Source: JBCAXA01 sp039183535 (GTDB lineage Bacteria; Pseudomonadota; Gammaproteobacteria; Steroidobacterales; Woeseiaceae). Taken from it: a DNA stretch of 49,701 nucleotides. The stretch covers positions 1-49,701 of the forward strand of contig JBCDBO010000022.1 of NCBI GenBank assembly GCA_039183535.1, read 5' to 3'. The notes beneath the pieces were generated by a model that ran no database searches, was not told where the DNA came from, and worked only from the letters and a program-made list of their open reading frames with translations. Made by a program: the position numbers and the translations under genes. Shown piece by piece: positions 7,371 to 16,830 of the stretch; position 1 is the stretch's first letter, and each line of letters opens with the position of its first letter.

Positions 7371-10300
7371 CTAGCTGACTGCCCGATACGCGTTCGCGAA
7401 CAATTGCATCCATGGCGCTGCCGTCGGCCACTCTGGCGGGTACCATGAATGGCACACAGCGCGGGCCACTCGCTCCGGATGCGGCATGATGACGGTTACA
7501 CGGCCATCTGCCGCCGTTAACGCGCACAAACCATCCGGCGAGCCATTTGGATTGCTGGGGTAGCGTTCGGTGCTGCGCCCGTAGCCGTCGATATAGCGCG
7601 CAGCAATTTGCCCACCGTCCGCGCAGGCCTTGACGTCGCTCGCCGCCGCGAACAAAGCGCGACCCTCGGCGTGCGACGTGGCGACCGGTAAGCGCTGCCC
7701 GGCCATGCCATCGAGTAGCCACGAGTCGGTCGGTACTATCTCGACCAGCGACAAACGCGCTTCAAATCGCTCCGATCGGTTCGCGGTAAAGGTTGGCCAA
7801 GCCGCGGCGCCCGGGATCAGCGTTTTCAGCCGCGCCACCATCTGACAGCCGTTACAGACCCCGAGCGCGAAACGCTGTGGATGCGCCAGGAACTCGGCAA
7901 ACTGGTCGGTCACGCGCGGATTGTGGAGGATTGAGCCGGCCCAACCGCCGCCGGCACCGAGCACATCGCCGTAGGAAAAGCCGCCGCACGCCGCAAAACA
8001 CTGATAGTCGCTGAGGCGCTGTCGACCACTGGCAAGGTCGCTCATATGCACGTCGATCGCCTCGAACCCCGCGGCAATAAAGGCTGCCGCCATCTCGCTG
8101 TGTGAATTCACACCTTGTTCGCGCAGTATCGCGACGCGCGGCCGATGAACGCCGATACTCGGCGCCGATACGTCGCCGGACCAGCGCGCGCCTTGTAACC
8201 CTGGATCGTTGTCATCGAGGACGCTCTCGCGCTCCTCCGTAACGCAGCTCGGGTTATCGCGTAGCGCGCGGATGGCGTCGCTGACCTCGGTCCATGCGAG
8301 TTGCATGTCGGCGCGCGTCAGCGTGAGTTCCTCGCCGCTCTCGCGTTGTATGGTCAGTACTTGGTCGGCATTGACGGTACCGATCGTTGCCGCCGCTAAG
8401 CCGTGCGCTTGGCAAGTCGCGAGCAGGTCGTCCGCATCGCGTTGCCGCACCTGGGCGACAACGCCGAGTTCCTCAGCGAACAAAAACCGCAGCAAGTCGG
8501 CCTCGTCTCGGCCTCCACCATCGAGGGTAACGCCGCGCCGACCGGCAAACATCATCTCGGCGATGCTCGTGAACAAGCCGCCGTCGGAACGGTCGTGGTA
8601 GGCCAAAAGCCACCCGGCGGCGCGCGCCGTCGCCAGGGTCGCGACCAGCGCTTGGAGGCGCCGCGGCGAGTCGAGGTCGGCACACGCACCGAAATTGCGG
8701 TTGGTCACCTCGGCGAGCACGGACGCGCCGAGACGATCCTGACCCGCACCGAGATCGATCAAGATTAGAACGGTCGGATCGTCGGTGGCTTGCAATTGCG
8801 GCGTTAGCGTTCGGCGCACATCGCTGACCGGCGCGAACGCCGAGACAATGAGCGACACCGGCGCACTAACGACGCCTTCGTCCCAGGCCGTGCGCATTGA
8901 CAACGAATCTTTGCCCACCGGAACCGCGATGCCGAGCGGGATACAAACATCGTCAACGATGCTTTTCACCGTGTCGTAGAGAGCAACCTCGTCGGCATCG
9001 TCGCCCGCCGCGGCCATCCAATTGGCCGACAAGCGCACATCGCCAAGCGTTGCTACGTCCGCCGCCAACAGGTTTGTCAGCGCCTCAGCGATGGCCATCC
9101 GCCCGGATGCCGGCGCGTCGTCGCAAGCGAGCTGCGTACGCTCGCCCATCGCCATCGCCTCGCCGGAGGTGGCGCGGTGTGTCGTCGTCGTAACGGCGAC
9201 ATCGCTCACCGGCACTTGCCACGGCCCTACCATTTGATCGCGCGCCGTCAGCCCTCCGACTGTTCGGTCGCCGATCGTCACCAAAAAGGCTTTGCTGGCT
9301 ACGGTCGGATGCGCGAGTACATCGCGCCACAACCGCCGCAGGTCGAGGTCGGTCAGTGCGTCAACGTGCTGCGTTGTCGCTACCGGGCGCTGGACTTGCC
9401 GCTCCTCGCGGGGCACGTCGGCGAGCAGCAAACTGAGCGGCACATCAACCGGGACCACGCCGTGCTGATCATCGGTGAGCGTTAAGCGGCCGCTGGTATT
9501 CAATTGGCCAAGGTCGGCGAGCGGGCAGCGCTCGCGCTCGGCGATCGCGCTCAGCGCCGCGAGTCGCTCGGGTTCGACGAGCAACACGTAACGTTCCTGC
9601 GACTCGTTACACCAAATCTCCATGGGGCTCATGGCCGGTTCGTCGTTTGGAATAGCGCGCAAGTCGAGCGATGCACCGAGCTGGCTATGATCGACCGCCT
9701 CCGGCACGGCATTTGATAAACCGCCTGCGCCAACATCATGAATCAACGCGATCGGGTTGTCGCTGCCGAGTTCGAAGCACGCCGTAATGACCTCTTGGGC
9801 GCGGCGCTGCATTTCTGGGTTGCCACGCTGCACCGACGCAAAGTCGAGCTCGGCATCACTGCTACCACTCGCCATGCTCGATGCTGCGCCACCGCCCAGT
9901 CCAATCAACATCGCGGGACCGCCGAGGACAACAAGGTGCGCACCCGGGGCAACGTCGCGCTTACAAGCATGTTCGTCGCGGACGTTACCGATGCCGCCAG
10001 CGATCATGATCGGCTTGTGATAACCGTAACGTGCAGTGCCATCGCGCGCGCGTTCGAAACTGCGAAAATAACCGGCCAAATTCGGCCGACCGAATTCATT
10101 GTTGAACGCTGCCGCGCCCAACGGTGCATCGATCATGATCTCGAGAGGGCTCGCAATACGGTCAGGTTTGGCGAGCGGCAGCTCCCACGCTCGCTCATGT
10201 TGCGGTAATCGCAGATGCGAAACGGTATAGCCGACCAACCCAGCTTTTGGTTGCGCACCGAGCCCGGTCGCCCCCTCATCGCGTATTTCACCGCCCGCGC

Positions 10301-11207
10301 CGGTTGCTGCACCGGCAAACGGCGCTATCGCGGTTGGGTGATTGTGCGTTTCGACTTTCATCAACAAATGAACGGGCTCGGTCGAATATTCGTAAGCGCC
10401 GCTGACAGGCGAGCGCAATAACCGGGCGGCCTCAGGGCCAGCGACGACAGCGGCGTTATCGCTATACGCCGACAGGACGCCGTCCGGCGCATGGGCGTGG
10501 GTCGACCGAATCATCGCGAACAGCGAATGCGCTTGTTTCTCGCCGTCGATCGACCATGGCGCGTTGAAGATTTTGTGGCGACAATGCTCAGAATTCGCTT
10601 GCGCGAACATCATTAACTCGGCGTCGGTCGGATTGCGCTGTTCGCTGGCATAGAAGCGTGCTAGGTAGCGAAGCTCCGCAGCGGACAACGCGAGACCGAG
10701 CTCGGCATTAACGCGGGTCAATGCCGCCAAGGGATCGTCGGACAAGCTCACACTTGTCACTGCGCGGGGCTCAGCGGCTTGGTACCACGCCTCGGCCGAT
10801 GGCGGCTGTCGCAACAGCGACTCGGTCATTCGATCATGCAGAACTTGCTGCGCGGTTGGCGACCACGGTTCGGCCGCATCCACCGACAGTGTGTAGACCA
10901 AGCCGCGCTCGATCCGAGCGATATCGCGAACGCCGCACATGCTCAGTAGATCTTGCGCTTTGGACGACCAGGGCGAGCGCGTACCGAAACGCGGCAACAC
11001 CCAAACCGCTGTGTCTGGGAGCGTACCTACGTCCGCCCCACCCAGCAGGTCAATGAGCGTCGCAGGCGGTGCCGCGAGCGAGGTACGCAGTAAGTAAAAG
11101 GCGTGCGCGCTGGCGATAACGGCTGCACAATCGGCGGACTGCAGCGTGCGATTCAGCAGCGCTAGCCGCTTGGCAGTCAGCACCGAACCTTGATCAATAA
11201 GAAGCAT
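7371..11207 (-). CDS. purL: Phosphoribosylformylglycinamidine synthase (large single-chain PurL)
   Basis: Fourth step of purine synthesis: converts FGAR plus glutamine and ATP to FGAM. This is the proteobacterial/eukaryotic fused form, 1278 residues (E. coli 1295). It has an N-terminal PurS-like domain, a central double AIRS-type synthase region (ANSEHCRHKIFN marks the linker and active site near residue 205-216), and a C-terminal class I glutamine amidotransferase. The nucleophile is C1118 in LGVCNGCQM, with MPHPER supplying the His-Glu of the triad. Starts at ATG 11207. Neighbours are ettA (convergent) and, in the same direction upstream, the DUF1820 gene. Confidence 0.98.
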   Translation of the reverse strand: MLLIDQGSVLTAKRLALLNRTLQSADCAAVIASAHAFYLLRTSLAAPPATLIDLLGGADVGTLPDTAVWVLPRFGTRSPWSSKAQDLLSMCGVRDIARIERGLVYTLSVDAAEPWSPTAQQVLHDRMTESLLRQPPSAEAWYQAAEPRAVTSVSLSDDPLAALTRVNAELGLALSAAELRYLARFYASEQRNPTDAELMMFAQANSEHCRHKIFNAPWSIDGEKQAHSLFAMIRSTHAHAPDGVLSAYSDNAAVVAGPEAARLLRSPVSGAYEYSTEPVHLLMKVETHNHPTAIAPFAGAATGAGGEIRDEGATGLGAQPKAGLVGYTVSHLRLPQHERAWELPLAKPDRIASPLEIMIDAPLGAAAFNNEFGRPNLAGYFRSFERARDGTARYGYHKPIMIAGGIGNVRDEHACKRDVAPGAHLVVLGGPAMLIGLGGGAASSMASGSSDAELDFASVQRGNPEMQRRAQEVITACFELGSDNPIALIHDVGAGGLSNAVPEAVDHSQLGASLDLRAIPNDEPAMSPMEIWCNESQERYVLLVEPERLAALSAIAERERCPLADLGQLNTSGRLTLTDDQHGVVPVDVPLSLLLADVPREERQVQRPVATTQHVDALTDLDLRRLWRDVLAHPTVASKAFLVTIGDRTVGGLTARDQMVGPWQVPVSDVAVTTTTHRATSGEAMAMGERTQLACDDAPASGRMAIAEALTNLLAADVATLGDVRLSANWMAAAGDDADEVALYDTVKSIVDDVCIPLGIAVPVGKDSLSMRTAWDEGVVSAPVSLIVSAFAPVSDVRRTLTPQLQATDDPTVLILIDLGAGQDRLGASVLAEVTNRNFGACADLDSPRRLQALVATLATARAAGWLLAYHDRSDGGLFTSIAEMMFAGRRGVTLDGGGRDEADLLRFLFAEELGVVAQVRQRDADDLLATCQAHGLAAATIGTVNADQVLTIQRESGEELTLTRADMQLAWTEVSDAIRALRDNPSCVTEERESVLDDNDPGLQGARWSGDVSAPSIGVHRPRVAILREQGVNSHSEMAAAFIAAGFEAIDVHMSDLASGRQRLSDYQCFAACGGFSYGDVLGAGGGWAGSILHNPRVTDQFAEFLAHPQRFALGVCNGCQMVARLKTLIPGAAAWPTFTANRSERFEARLSLVEIVPTDSWLLDGMAGQRLPVATSHAEGRALFAAASDVKACADGGQIAARYIDGYGRSTERYPSNPNGSPDGLCALTAADGRVTVIMPHPERVARAVCHSWYPPEWPTAAPWMQLFANAYRAVS

Positions 11208-11244
11208 CGTTAGCGGGGCAACGCCGTGGCGGCGCGATCAGGTT

Positions 11245-11577
11245 TCACGAGTTGCTGCTGTTATCCGGTGTGTACATCGGCATCGGGAACTGCGCGACGT
11301 TGCCGTCGGCTTTCGAAATCTTGCTCGCGCCTTGTTTTTCGACCTCATCGATACGCAGCACGGCATGCATAGGCACGTAGGTGCGTTTCACGCCATCAAA
11401 CTCGGCCTTGATCCGCTCCTCCGACGGATCGACAACGAGCTGGCTGCGCTCACCGAAGGTCAGCTCCTCGATCGTGACGAAGCCGAACATCTCATCGTTC
11501 GACACGGATCGCGCGTAAATCTCGTAAATCTGCCCCTGGGAGGCGAAGTAAACGCGGTAAATTCGCTGCGCCGGCAT
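11245..11577 (-). CDS. DUF1820 family protein
   Basis: A 110-residue protein that I recognise as the DUF1820 type, widespread in non-enteric Gammaproteobacteria. It opens with RIYRVYFASQGQIYEIYA and contains GFVTIEELTFGE and a central DPSEERIKAEF segment. There is no signal peptide or membrane segment, so it is predicted cytoplasmic. The fold looks mainly beta-strand with a polar C-terminal tail. Function unknown. It lies 37 nt upstream of purL on the same strand and is divergent from the FHA/TagH gene, with a shared palindrome between them. Confidence 0.85.
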   Translation of the reverse strand: MPAQRIYRVYFASQGQIYEIYARSVSNDEMFGFVTIEELTFGERSQLVVDPSEERIKAEFDGVKRTYVPMHAVLRIDEVEKQGASKISKADGNVAQFPMPMYTPDNSSNS

Positions 11578-11668
11578 ACTCGAGTGGCTGAAATTGCGAA
11601 GTAATTCCGCATTTTAGCGCAAGCTGAGAGCCTGAGCACACAGCAAATGTGACCTCTGCACGTGCCAG

Positions 11669-11689
11669 ATTATGCAAACCGGGCATAAT
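11669..11689. promoter_or_regulatory. Perfect 7-7-7 palindrome with back-to-back -10-like elements between divergent genes
   Basis: ATTATGC, 7 nt, GCATAAT. The right arm contains CATAAT on the plus strand and the left arm gives CATAAT on the minus strand, so the element could hold both -10 boxes or be an operator that controls both. It is 89 nt upstream of the FHA gene and 91 nt upstream of DUF1820. No convincing -35 is visible on either side. The rest of the 201-nt interval (11578-11778) shows no other structure. Confidence 0.45.
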
Positions 11690-11778
11690 TTGCGCGTAGC
11701 AGGGAGTCGCTCGATGCCGGCGGACGCATCGATTCGATTGAGCTTTTGCCATTTGGCACCGGACGGCGAGGATCCACG

Positions 11779-13200
11779 ATGCCACTGAGCTTACAAATCG
11801 TAAGTCGCGAAAAATCGGTTATGGGTGAGGATGCCAACTTTGACGTTGGTAAAGAGGGCGCGACCATTGGGCGCTCCGCCAAAAACGACTGGATACTGCC
11901 GGATAAGAACCGCTACGTCTCTAGCCGGCATGCGACTGTCGACTACCAAGCGGGCGCTTACTATCTGATTGATACCAGCACGAACGGCGTGTTCATCAAC
12001 GGATCTGAAACACCCGTTGGTGCGGGTAAACCGCAACGGCTATTTAACGGCGATAAGCTCGCTATCGGCGACTACGAAATCACCGTTGAAATTACTGACG
12101 ACGATGACATGGACAGCATCGAAGAGCTGATTAGCTCGGTGGTGATGGATACGGTTGCGGAAGAAGACTCCGTCGACTCGCCGATGATGGTCGAGGAGAA
12201 CGCACTGACCGGTGCGCGCTCACTGAATGCCCGCTTGTTCGATGGTGACGATCTGGCGTTTTCCGACACGGTGGCCAACGCCGATGCCAGCAACGTTGTC
12301 CGTATCGACCCAACGGCATCCGCAAGCGCCGTGCACTCGCAAACGGTCGACCCACAACCGGCCGCAAATTCAGCAGACGTCAGCGACGACGACGATGTCG
12401 ATCTGTCGTTACAATCATTATCGCTCGACGAAATTGCGGATACCGCCGAACCTCCGCCAGAACCAGACGTAACGCCAGCCGACGAGTCAGCGCCCATCGA
12501 TATCGGCTTGCAGAAGCCCGCCAACGAGGCGCCGCCAGTGCGTGCGCGCTCGATCGGCGAGCTCAGTAGTCCCGCGGGCGGTCACAAACTGCACGGTGAA
12601 GCCGGTGCACAACTGGAATTTCTCCGTGGACTCGGCTTATCGCTCGCCGAGCTTGGTGACCCGAATCTCAATGAGCTTATGCACAATGCTGGCCAAGCAC
12701 TGCGCGAGTTTATTATCGGTACGATGGACTTGTTGCAAACGCGGGCATCTTTAAAAAACGCGTTTCGGTTGGAACAAACTACGATCCAAGCCGGCACGAA
12801 CAATCCGCTTAAGTTTTCGGCGAATGTCGATGACGCGATCCGTAATCTATTGACGAACAAATCGCGGCAATACGCGCCGACGGTTGAGACGGTGCGTGGT
12901 GTCTGCAAAGACATTAAAGTGCATGAGGAAGCGCTATCCCATGCGGCTCGGTCTGCGTTCGATGAGTTCATCGAGCGGCTTGAACCAGAAGAGTTGTCAC
13001 AACGCTTCGACGCGTCGTTGAAACGTGGCGCTATGTTCTCGTCGAGTCGCAAGGCGAAGTATTGGGACCTTTACGCTGAGCTGTACGAGGTCATCACACA
13101 GCGTAACAACGGCCAGTTCCCACATACGTTTTCGGAAGACTTTGTGCGCGCCTACGAAGACTACCGCAAGGCTGCTAATCGGCGTCTCGGCGACGATTAA
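11779..13200 (+). CDS. tagH: FHA-domain protein with type VI secretion TagH/Fha C-terminal domain
   Basis: 473 residues from ATG 11779; homology starts here, although the frame opens at 11746. The N-terminal FHA phosphothreonine-binding domain (about 26-104) has GRS (R32), SSRH (49-51) and TNGVFING (N69, N74). It is followed by a long acidic, Asp/Ser-rich linker (about 105-280). The C-terminal domain (about 285-470) matches the region shared by T6SS-associated FHA proteins: FLRGLGLSLAELGDPN, LREFIIGTMDLLQTRASLKN, NNPLKFS, KVHEEAL and a final FVRAYEDYRK. In that family the protein is a scaffold phosphorylated by PpkA. No T6SS gene, kinase or phosphatase is present in this window, so its role here is open. 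Confidence 0.88.
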   Translation: MPLSLQIVSREKSVMGEDANFDVGKEGATIGRSAKNDWILPDKNRYVSSRHATVDYQAGAYYLIDTSTNGVFINGSETPVGAGKPQRLFNGDKLAIGDYEITVEITDDDDMDSIEELISSVVMDTVAEEDSVDSPMMVEENALTGARSLNARLFDGDDLAFSDTVANADASNVVRIDPTASASAVHSQTVDPQPAANSADVSDDDDVDLSLQSLSLDEIADTAEPPPEPDVTPADESAPIDIGLQKPANEAPPVRARSIGELSSPAGGHKLHGEAGAQLEFLRGLGLSLAELGDPNLNELMHNAGQALREFIIGTMDLLQTRASLKNAFRLEQTTIQAGTNNPLKFSANVDDAIRNLLTNKSRQYAPTVETVRGVCKDIKVHEEALSHAARSAFDEFIERLEPEELSQRFDASLKRGAMFSSSRKAKYWDLYAELYEVITQRNNGQFPHTFSEDFVRAYEDYRKAANRRLGDD

Positions 13201-13314
13201 CGCTCACCGAGAGCCGGCTACCTAGCAGGCTAGATCCCACCTAGTCAGGGCGATTGCGCCCGCCAAGCGCGGTGCGATACTGAATTCGCCCGTCGGCAGC
13301 ATAGTAACGACGCG

Positions 13315-13320
13315 TATAAT
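13315..13320 (+). promoter_or_regulatory. Consensus -10 box upstream of mltF
   Basis: TATAAT lies 33 nt before the TTG start, giving a leader of about 25 nt. No good -35 is found at 16-18 bp spacing. The rest of the 13201-13352 interval has only short chance inverted repeats and no clear terminator for the FHA gene. Confidence 0.4.
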
Positions 13321-13352
13321 GGCGAATTCTCGCTGGTTAGAGAAAGCTCGTC

Positions 13353-14768
13353 TTGTTCGCACGGTTCGCGTTAGTTGCTATCACGATCTGGCTGAGTACC
13401 TGCTCCACGCCGCCAGATTGGCTCGACCATGTGCTGGCACATGGCCAGCTGGTCGTTGCCACGCGCGAAACACCAACAACGTATTTTCTCGGTCACGACG
13501 ATCAGCCGGCGGGGCCCGAATACGATTTGGCGCGCCGTTTCGCTGAGCAATTGGGCGTGGAGCTAGTCATCGAGACCCGCGACTCGCTGGATGCACTGTT
13601 CGACGCGATTCGCCGCAACGATGCGCACATGGTGGCCGCCGGCATTGCGATTACCGAGCAACGCAAACGCATCGTCGCGTTCTCAGAGCCGTACCAAAGC
13701 GTTGCACAACAAATCATCTACCAACTCGGTACGGGTCGCCCTAAAACTGTCCCCGAGTTATTCGAGCGCAAACTCGTTGTATTGCGCGACTCGTCCCACG
13801 CGGAAAGCTTGCGAGCGCTCAAAGCCGATCATCCGCGGCTAACCTGGCAAGAAGTCGCCGATGACGGCGTTGGCGACCTGTTGTCGCAAGTCGCCGATGG
13901 CACGGTGCAGTTGACGGTGGCCGACTCACACGATTTCGACCTGCATCGTAATTTCCTACCCGAGATACGCGTTGCCTTTGATATTGGCAGCGCCGACGAT
14001 CTTGCTTGGGTGTTTCCGTTGCAACACAGCGCGAATCTTCGCACCGAGGCGAATCGACTTTTCGCCCGAGTCCGGCGCAATGGCCAACTAGCGCGCATTC
14101 AAGACCGTTACTATGGACATACCGATGAACTCGACTACGTCGGTACCCGGACGTTTATTCGCCACGTTGATTCGCGTCTGCCGCGGTTCGAAGCGTGGTT
14201 CCGCGAAGCGGCTGCTGCGCATGATCTTGATTGGCGACTACTAGCAGCCGTCGGTTACCAGGAATCGCATTGGCGCGCGAAGGCGGTATCGCCGACGGGC
14301 GTGCGCGGGATCATGATGCTGACCGAAGCGACGGCTGACTATCTCGACATCGATGACCGTACCGATCCGCGCTCCAGTATTTTTGGCGCGGCGCAGTTCA
14401 TCGCACGGCTAAAAGAGCGCTTGCCGGACACGATTCGCGAACCGGATCTCACCTGGATGGCACTGGCCGCCTACAACGTTGGCTTTTACCACCTCCGAGA
14501 TGCCCGAGCGATCGTCGAACTGGAAGGTCAGGACCCTGACATCTGGATCGATGTTCGCGAAGCACTGCCGCTGCTGGCGCAGAAACAGTGGTATCAGCGG
14601 GTAAAGTACGGCTATGCCCGTGGCTGGGAGCCGGTTCGTTACGTCGAGAACATCCGCTCGTACGCGTCGATTCTGCGTTGGATAACCGACGAACGGGCAA
14701 CGGTCGATGAACAGCCGCAGGAACTCAGCGCGCCATCACAGACGTCTGTTACCGACGTCGCTCCCTAA
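13353..14768 (+). CDS. mltF: Membrane-bound lytic murein transglycosylase F
   Basis: Periplasmic/outer-membrane enzyme that cleaves peptidoglycan glycan strands to 1,6-anhydro products. 471 residues from a TTG start with GAGAAAG about 6 nt upstream. A short hydrophobic leader ends in LSTC with C17, a plausible lipobox. A solute-binding-protein-like domain (about 35-265; HGQLVVATRETPTTY) precedes the transglycosylase domain, with YQESHW (catalytic E304), SPTGVRGIMMLT and LAAYNVGF. It is collinear with E. coli MltF throughout. The last 20 nt overlap the convergent tadA gene. Location beside purL and tadA matches the enteric order. Confidence 0.95.
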   Translation: MFARFALVAITIWLSTCSTPPDWLDHVLAHGQLVVATRETPTTYFLGHDDQPAGPEYDLARRFAEQLGVELVIETRDSLDALFDAIRRNDAHMVAAGIAITEQRKRIVAFSEPYQSVAQQIIYQLGTGRPKTVPELFERKLVVLRDSSHAESLRALKADHPRLTWQEVADDGVGDLLSQVADGTVQLTVADSHDFDLHRNFLPEIRVAFDIGSADDLAWVFPLQHSANLRTEANRLFARVRRNGQLARIQDRYYGHTDELDYVGTRTFIRHVDSRLPRFEAWFREAAAAHDLDWRLLAAVGYQESHWRAKAVSPTGVRGIMMLTEATADYLDIDDRTDPRSSIFGAAQFIARLKERLPDTIREPDLTWMALAAYNVGFYHLRDARAIVELEGQDPDIWIDVREALPLLAQKQWYQRVKYGYARGWEPVRYVENIRSYASILRWITDERATVDEQPQELSAPSQTSVTDVAP

Positions 14769-15219
14769 AGAACGCGCGTAACAAGTCGCCGGCTTCCGTC
14801 TCCAGTACGCCGCGAGTAACGCTGAGCCGATGCGGTAGACCTACCGCCGACAAATCGAGCAAACCGCCAAGCGCGCCGGTTTTTGGGTCTGGCGCACCGA
14901 AAACGACACGCGCGATGCGGGCATGCAACATGGCACCGACACACATTGCGCACGGCTCTAACGTGACGTATAGCGTTGTTTGCGGCAAGCGATAATTGCC
15001 AAGTGCCGCCGACGCCCGACGAAGAACGACGACTTCCGCGTGGGCCGTCGGGTCGTTACGTTGAATCGGCTCGTTATGGCCGCGCGCAATCACAGCGCCG
15101 TCGCGCGTCAACACAGCACCGACCGGGACCTCGCCGGCGGCAGCCGCTGCTGCGGCTTCGACCAAGGCCTCGCGCATAAACACGGCGTCGACGGTGCCCG
15201 TGTTGGTCTGCTCAGGCAA
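14749..15219 (-). CDS. tadA: tRNA-specific adenosine deaminase
   Basis: Zinc deaminase that converts the wobble adenosine of tRNA-Arg(ACG) to inosine. 156 residues. HAEV (H60, catalytic E62) and PCAMC (C90, C93) complete the active site, and VPVGAV with the N-terminal helix (MREALVEA) fits the family. The start is ATG 15219; an internal ATG at residue 15 aligns better with shorter homologues, so the first 14 residues may be untranslated. Convergent with mltF and 9 nt after guaA. Confidence 0.96.
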   Translation of the reverse strand: MPEQTNTGTVDAVFMREALVEAAAAAAAGEVPVGAVLTRDGAVIARGHNEPIQRNDPTAHAEVVVLRRASAALGNYRLPQTTLYVTLEPCAMCVGAMLHARIARVVFGAPDPKTGALGGLLDLSAVGLPHRLSVTRGVLETEAGDLLRAFFRERRR

Positions 15220-15228
15220 GACGAGCCA

Positions 15229-16830
15229 CTACTCCCACTCGATCGTTGCCGGTGGTTTGCCGGAAATGTCGTAGGTCACTCGCGAGATACCGTCAACCTC
15301 GTTAATGATGCGCAGCGACACATGTTCAAGAAACTCATACGGCAACCGTGACCAACGCGCGGTCATAAAATCGACCGTTTCAACAGCCCGTAGCGCGATG
15401 ACGTAATCGTAGCGTCGTCCATCGCCCATAACGCCAACAGATCTGACCGGCAAAAACACGGCGAATGCTTGGCTGGTCTTTTCATACCAACCGGCGTTTC
15501 GCAACTCGTCGATAAAAATTGCATCGGCTTGCTGCAGCATAGCGACGTAATCGGCTTGGACTTCGCCGAGAACGCGGACTCCTAGCCCTGGACCCGGGAA
15601 CGGATGACGATGCACCATCTCGGGCGGTAAGCCGAGCTCTAAGCCAATCTTGCGAACCTCATCTTTAAAAAGCTCACGTAATGGTTCGAGCAATTCGAGG
15701 TTCATGTCGTCGGGTAGGCCGCCGACATTGTGATGCGACTTAATGACGTGTGCTTTGCCGGTCGCAGAACCCGCTGATTCGATGACATCGGGGTAAATCG
15801 TGCCTTGCGCCAACCACCGCACACCGTCGAGCTTAGCCGCTTCAGCGTCGAACACGTCGACAAACTCGCGGCCGATGATTTTGCGTTTTTGTTCGGGGTC
15901 GGCCACGCCCTCAAGCGCGGCGAAAAAGCGTTCCCGTGCATCGACACGGATAACGTTCACACCGAGGTGCTCGGCGAAGGTCCGCATCACTTGCTCGCTT
16001 TCACCCAACCGCAACAAGCCATGGTCCACAAAGACGCACACCAATTGATCGCCAATAGCGCGTTGCAGTAAAGCCGCGACGACCGACGAATCGACACCAC
16101 CAGAAAGACCGAGTAGCACTCGATCGGCACCGACGTTGCGGCGAACTCGCGCCAACGCATCGGTAACGATATTGCCAGCCGTCCAATCGGTGGAAGCCCC
16201 GCAAATATCAACGACAAAACGGCGCAGTATCTCGGCGCCATGGACGGTATGGGTGACCTCCGGATGAAATTGCAGCGCGTAAAGACGCCGCTCACGATCC
16301 TCCATAGCCGCGTACGGTGAATTCGGCGATACGGCCGTCGCCCGGAATCCCGGCGGGATCGCTTCGACCCGGTCACCATGACTCATCCAGACGGTCATCG
16401 GCTCATCATTGTCTGACGTGAGACCGGCCAACAACTCCGAATCGTGCGCGCGCACCGCGGCGTAGCCAAACTCGCGTTCGGAACTGGCACTGACGGTACC
16501 ACCGAGCTGCGCTGCCATCGCTTGCATGCCATAACAAATACCGAGCACCGGTACGGCCTCATCGAAAACGCGACTGTTGGCACGTGGCGGTTCGCCGTCC
16601 AGAACGGACTCAGGGCCGCCGGATAGGATGATCCCTCCCGCGCCGAACGCGCCGATAAAGTCGGCGTCAACATCCCAGGCATGAATCTCGCAGTAGACGC
16701 CGCATTCGCGCACACGACGGGCGATTAGCTGCGTGTACTGCGAGCCAAAGTCGAGAATGAGAATCCGATCGGCATGAATATCACCGGCAGCGTGACTCGC
16801 GGACTCGTCGGTTACAGGCGACGGTCTCAT
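15229..16830 (-). CDS. guaA: GMP synthase (glutamine-hydrolysing)
   Basis: Converts XMP to GMP. 533 residues. The N-terminal class I amidotransferase has DFGSQYTQLIARRVRE at 27-42, nucleophile C99 in LGICYGMQ and LQFHPEVTHT. The ATP pyrophosphatase domain has the P-loop LGLSGGVDSSV. The C-terminal dimerisation domain has RHPFPGPGLGVRV. About 20 extra residues precede the usual start, with no alternative start codon among them. The ATG overlaps the guaB stop by 4 nt, so guaB-guaA is a coupled operon. Confidence 0.98.
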   Translation of the reverse strand: MRPSPVTDESASHAAGDIHADRILILDFGSQYTQLIARRVRECGVYCEIHAWDVDADFIGAFGAGGIILSGGPESVLDGEPPRANSRVFDEAVPVLGICYGMQAMAAQLGGTVSASSEREFGYAAVRAHDSELLAGLTSDNDEPMTVWMSHGDRVEAIPPGFRATAVSPNSPYAAMEDRERRLYALQFHPEVTHTVHGAEILRRFVVDICGASTDWTAGNIVTDALARVRRNVGADRVLLGLSGGVDSSVVAALLQRAIGDQLVCVFVDHGLLRLGESEQVMRTFAEHLGVNVIRVDARERFFAALEGVADPEQKRKIIGREFVDVFDAEAAKLDGVRWLAQGTIYPDVIESAGSATGKAHVIKSHHNVGGLPDDMNLELLEPLRELFKDEVRKIGLELGLPPEMVHRHPFPGPGLGVRVLGEVQADYVAMLQQADAIFIDELRNAGWYEKTSQAFAVFLPVRSVGVMGDGRRYDYVIALRAVETVDFMTARWSRLPYEFLEHVSLRIINEVDGISRVTYDISGKPPATIEWE

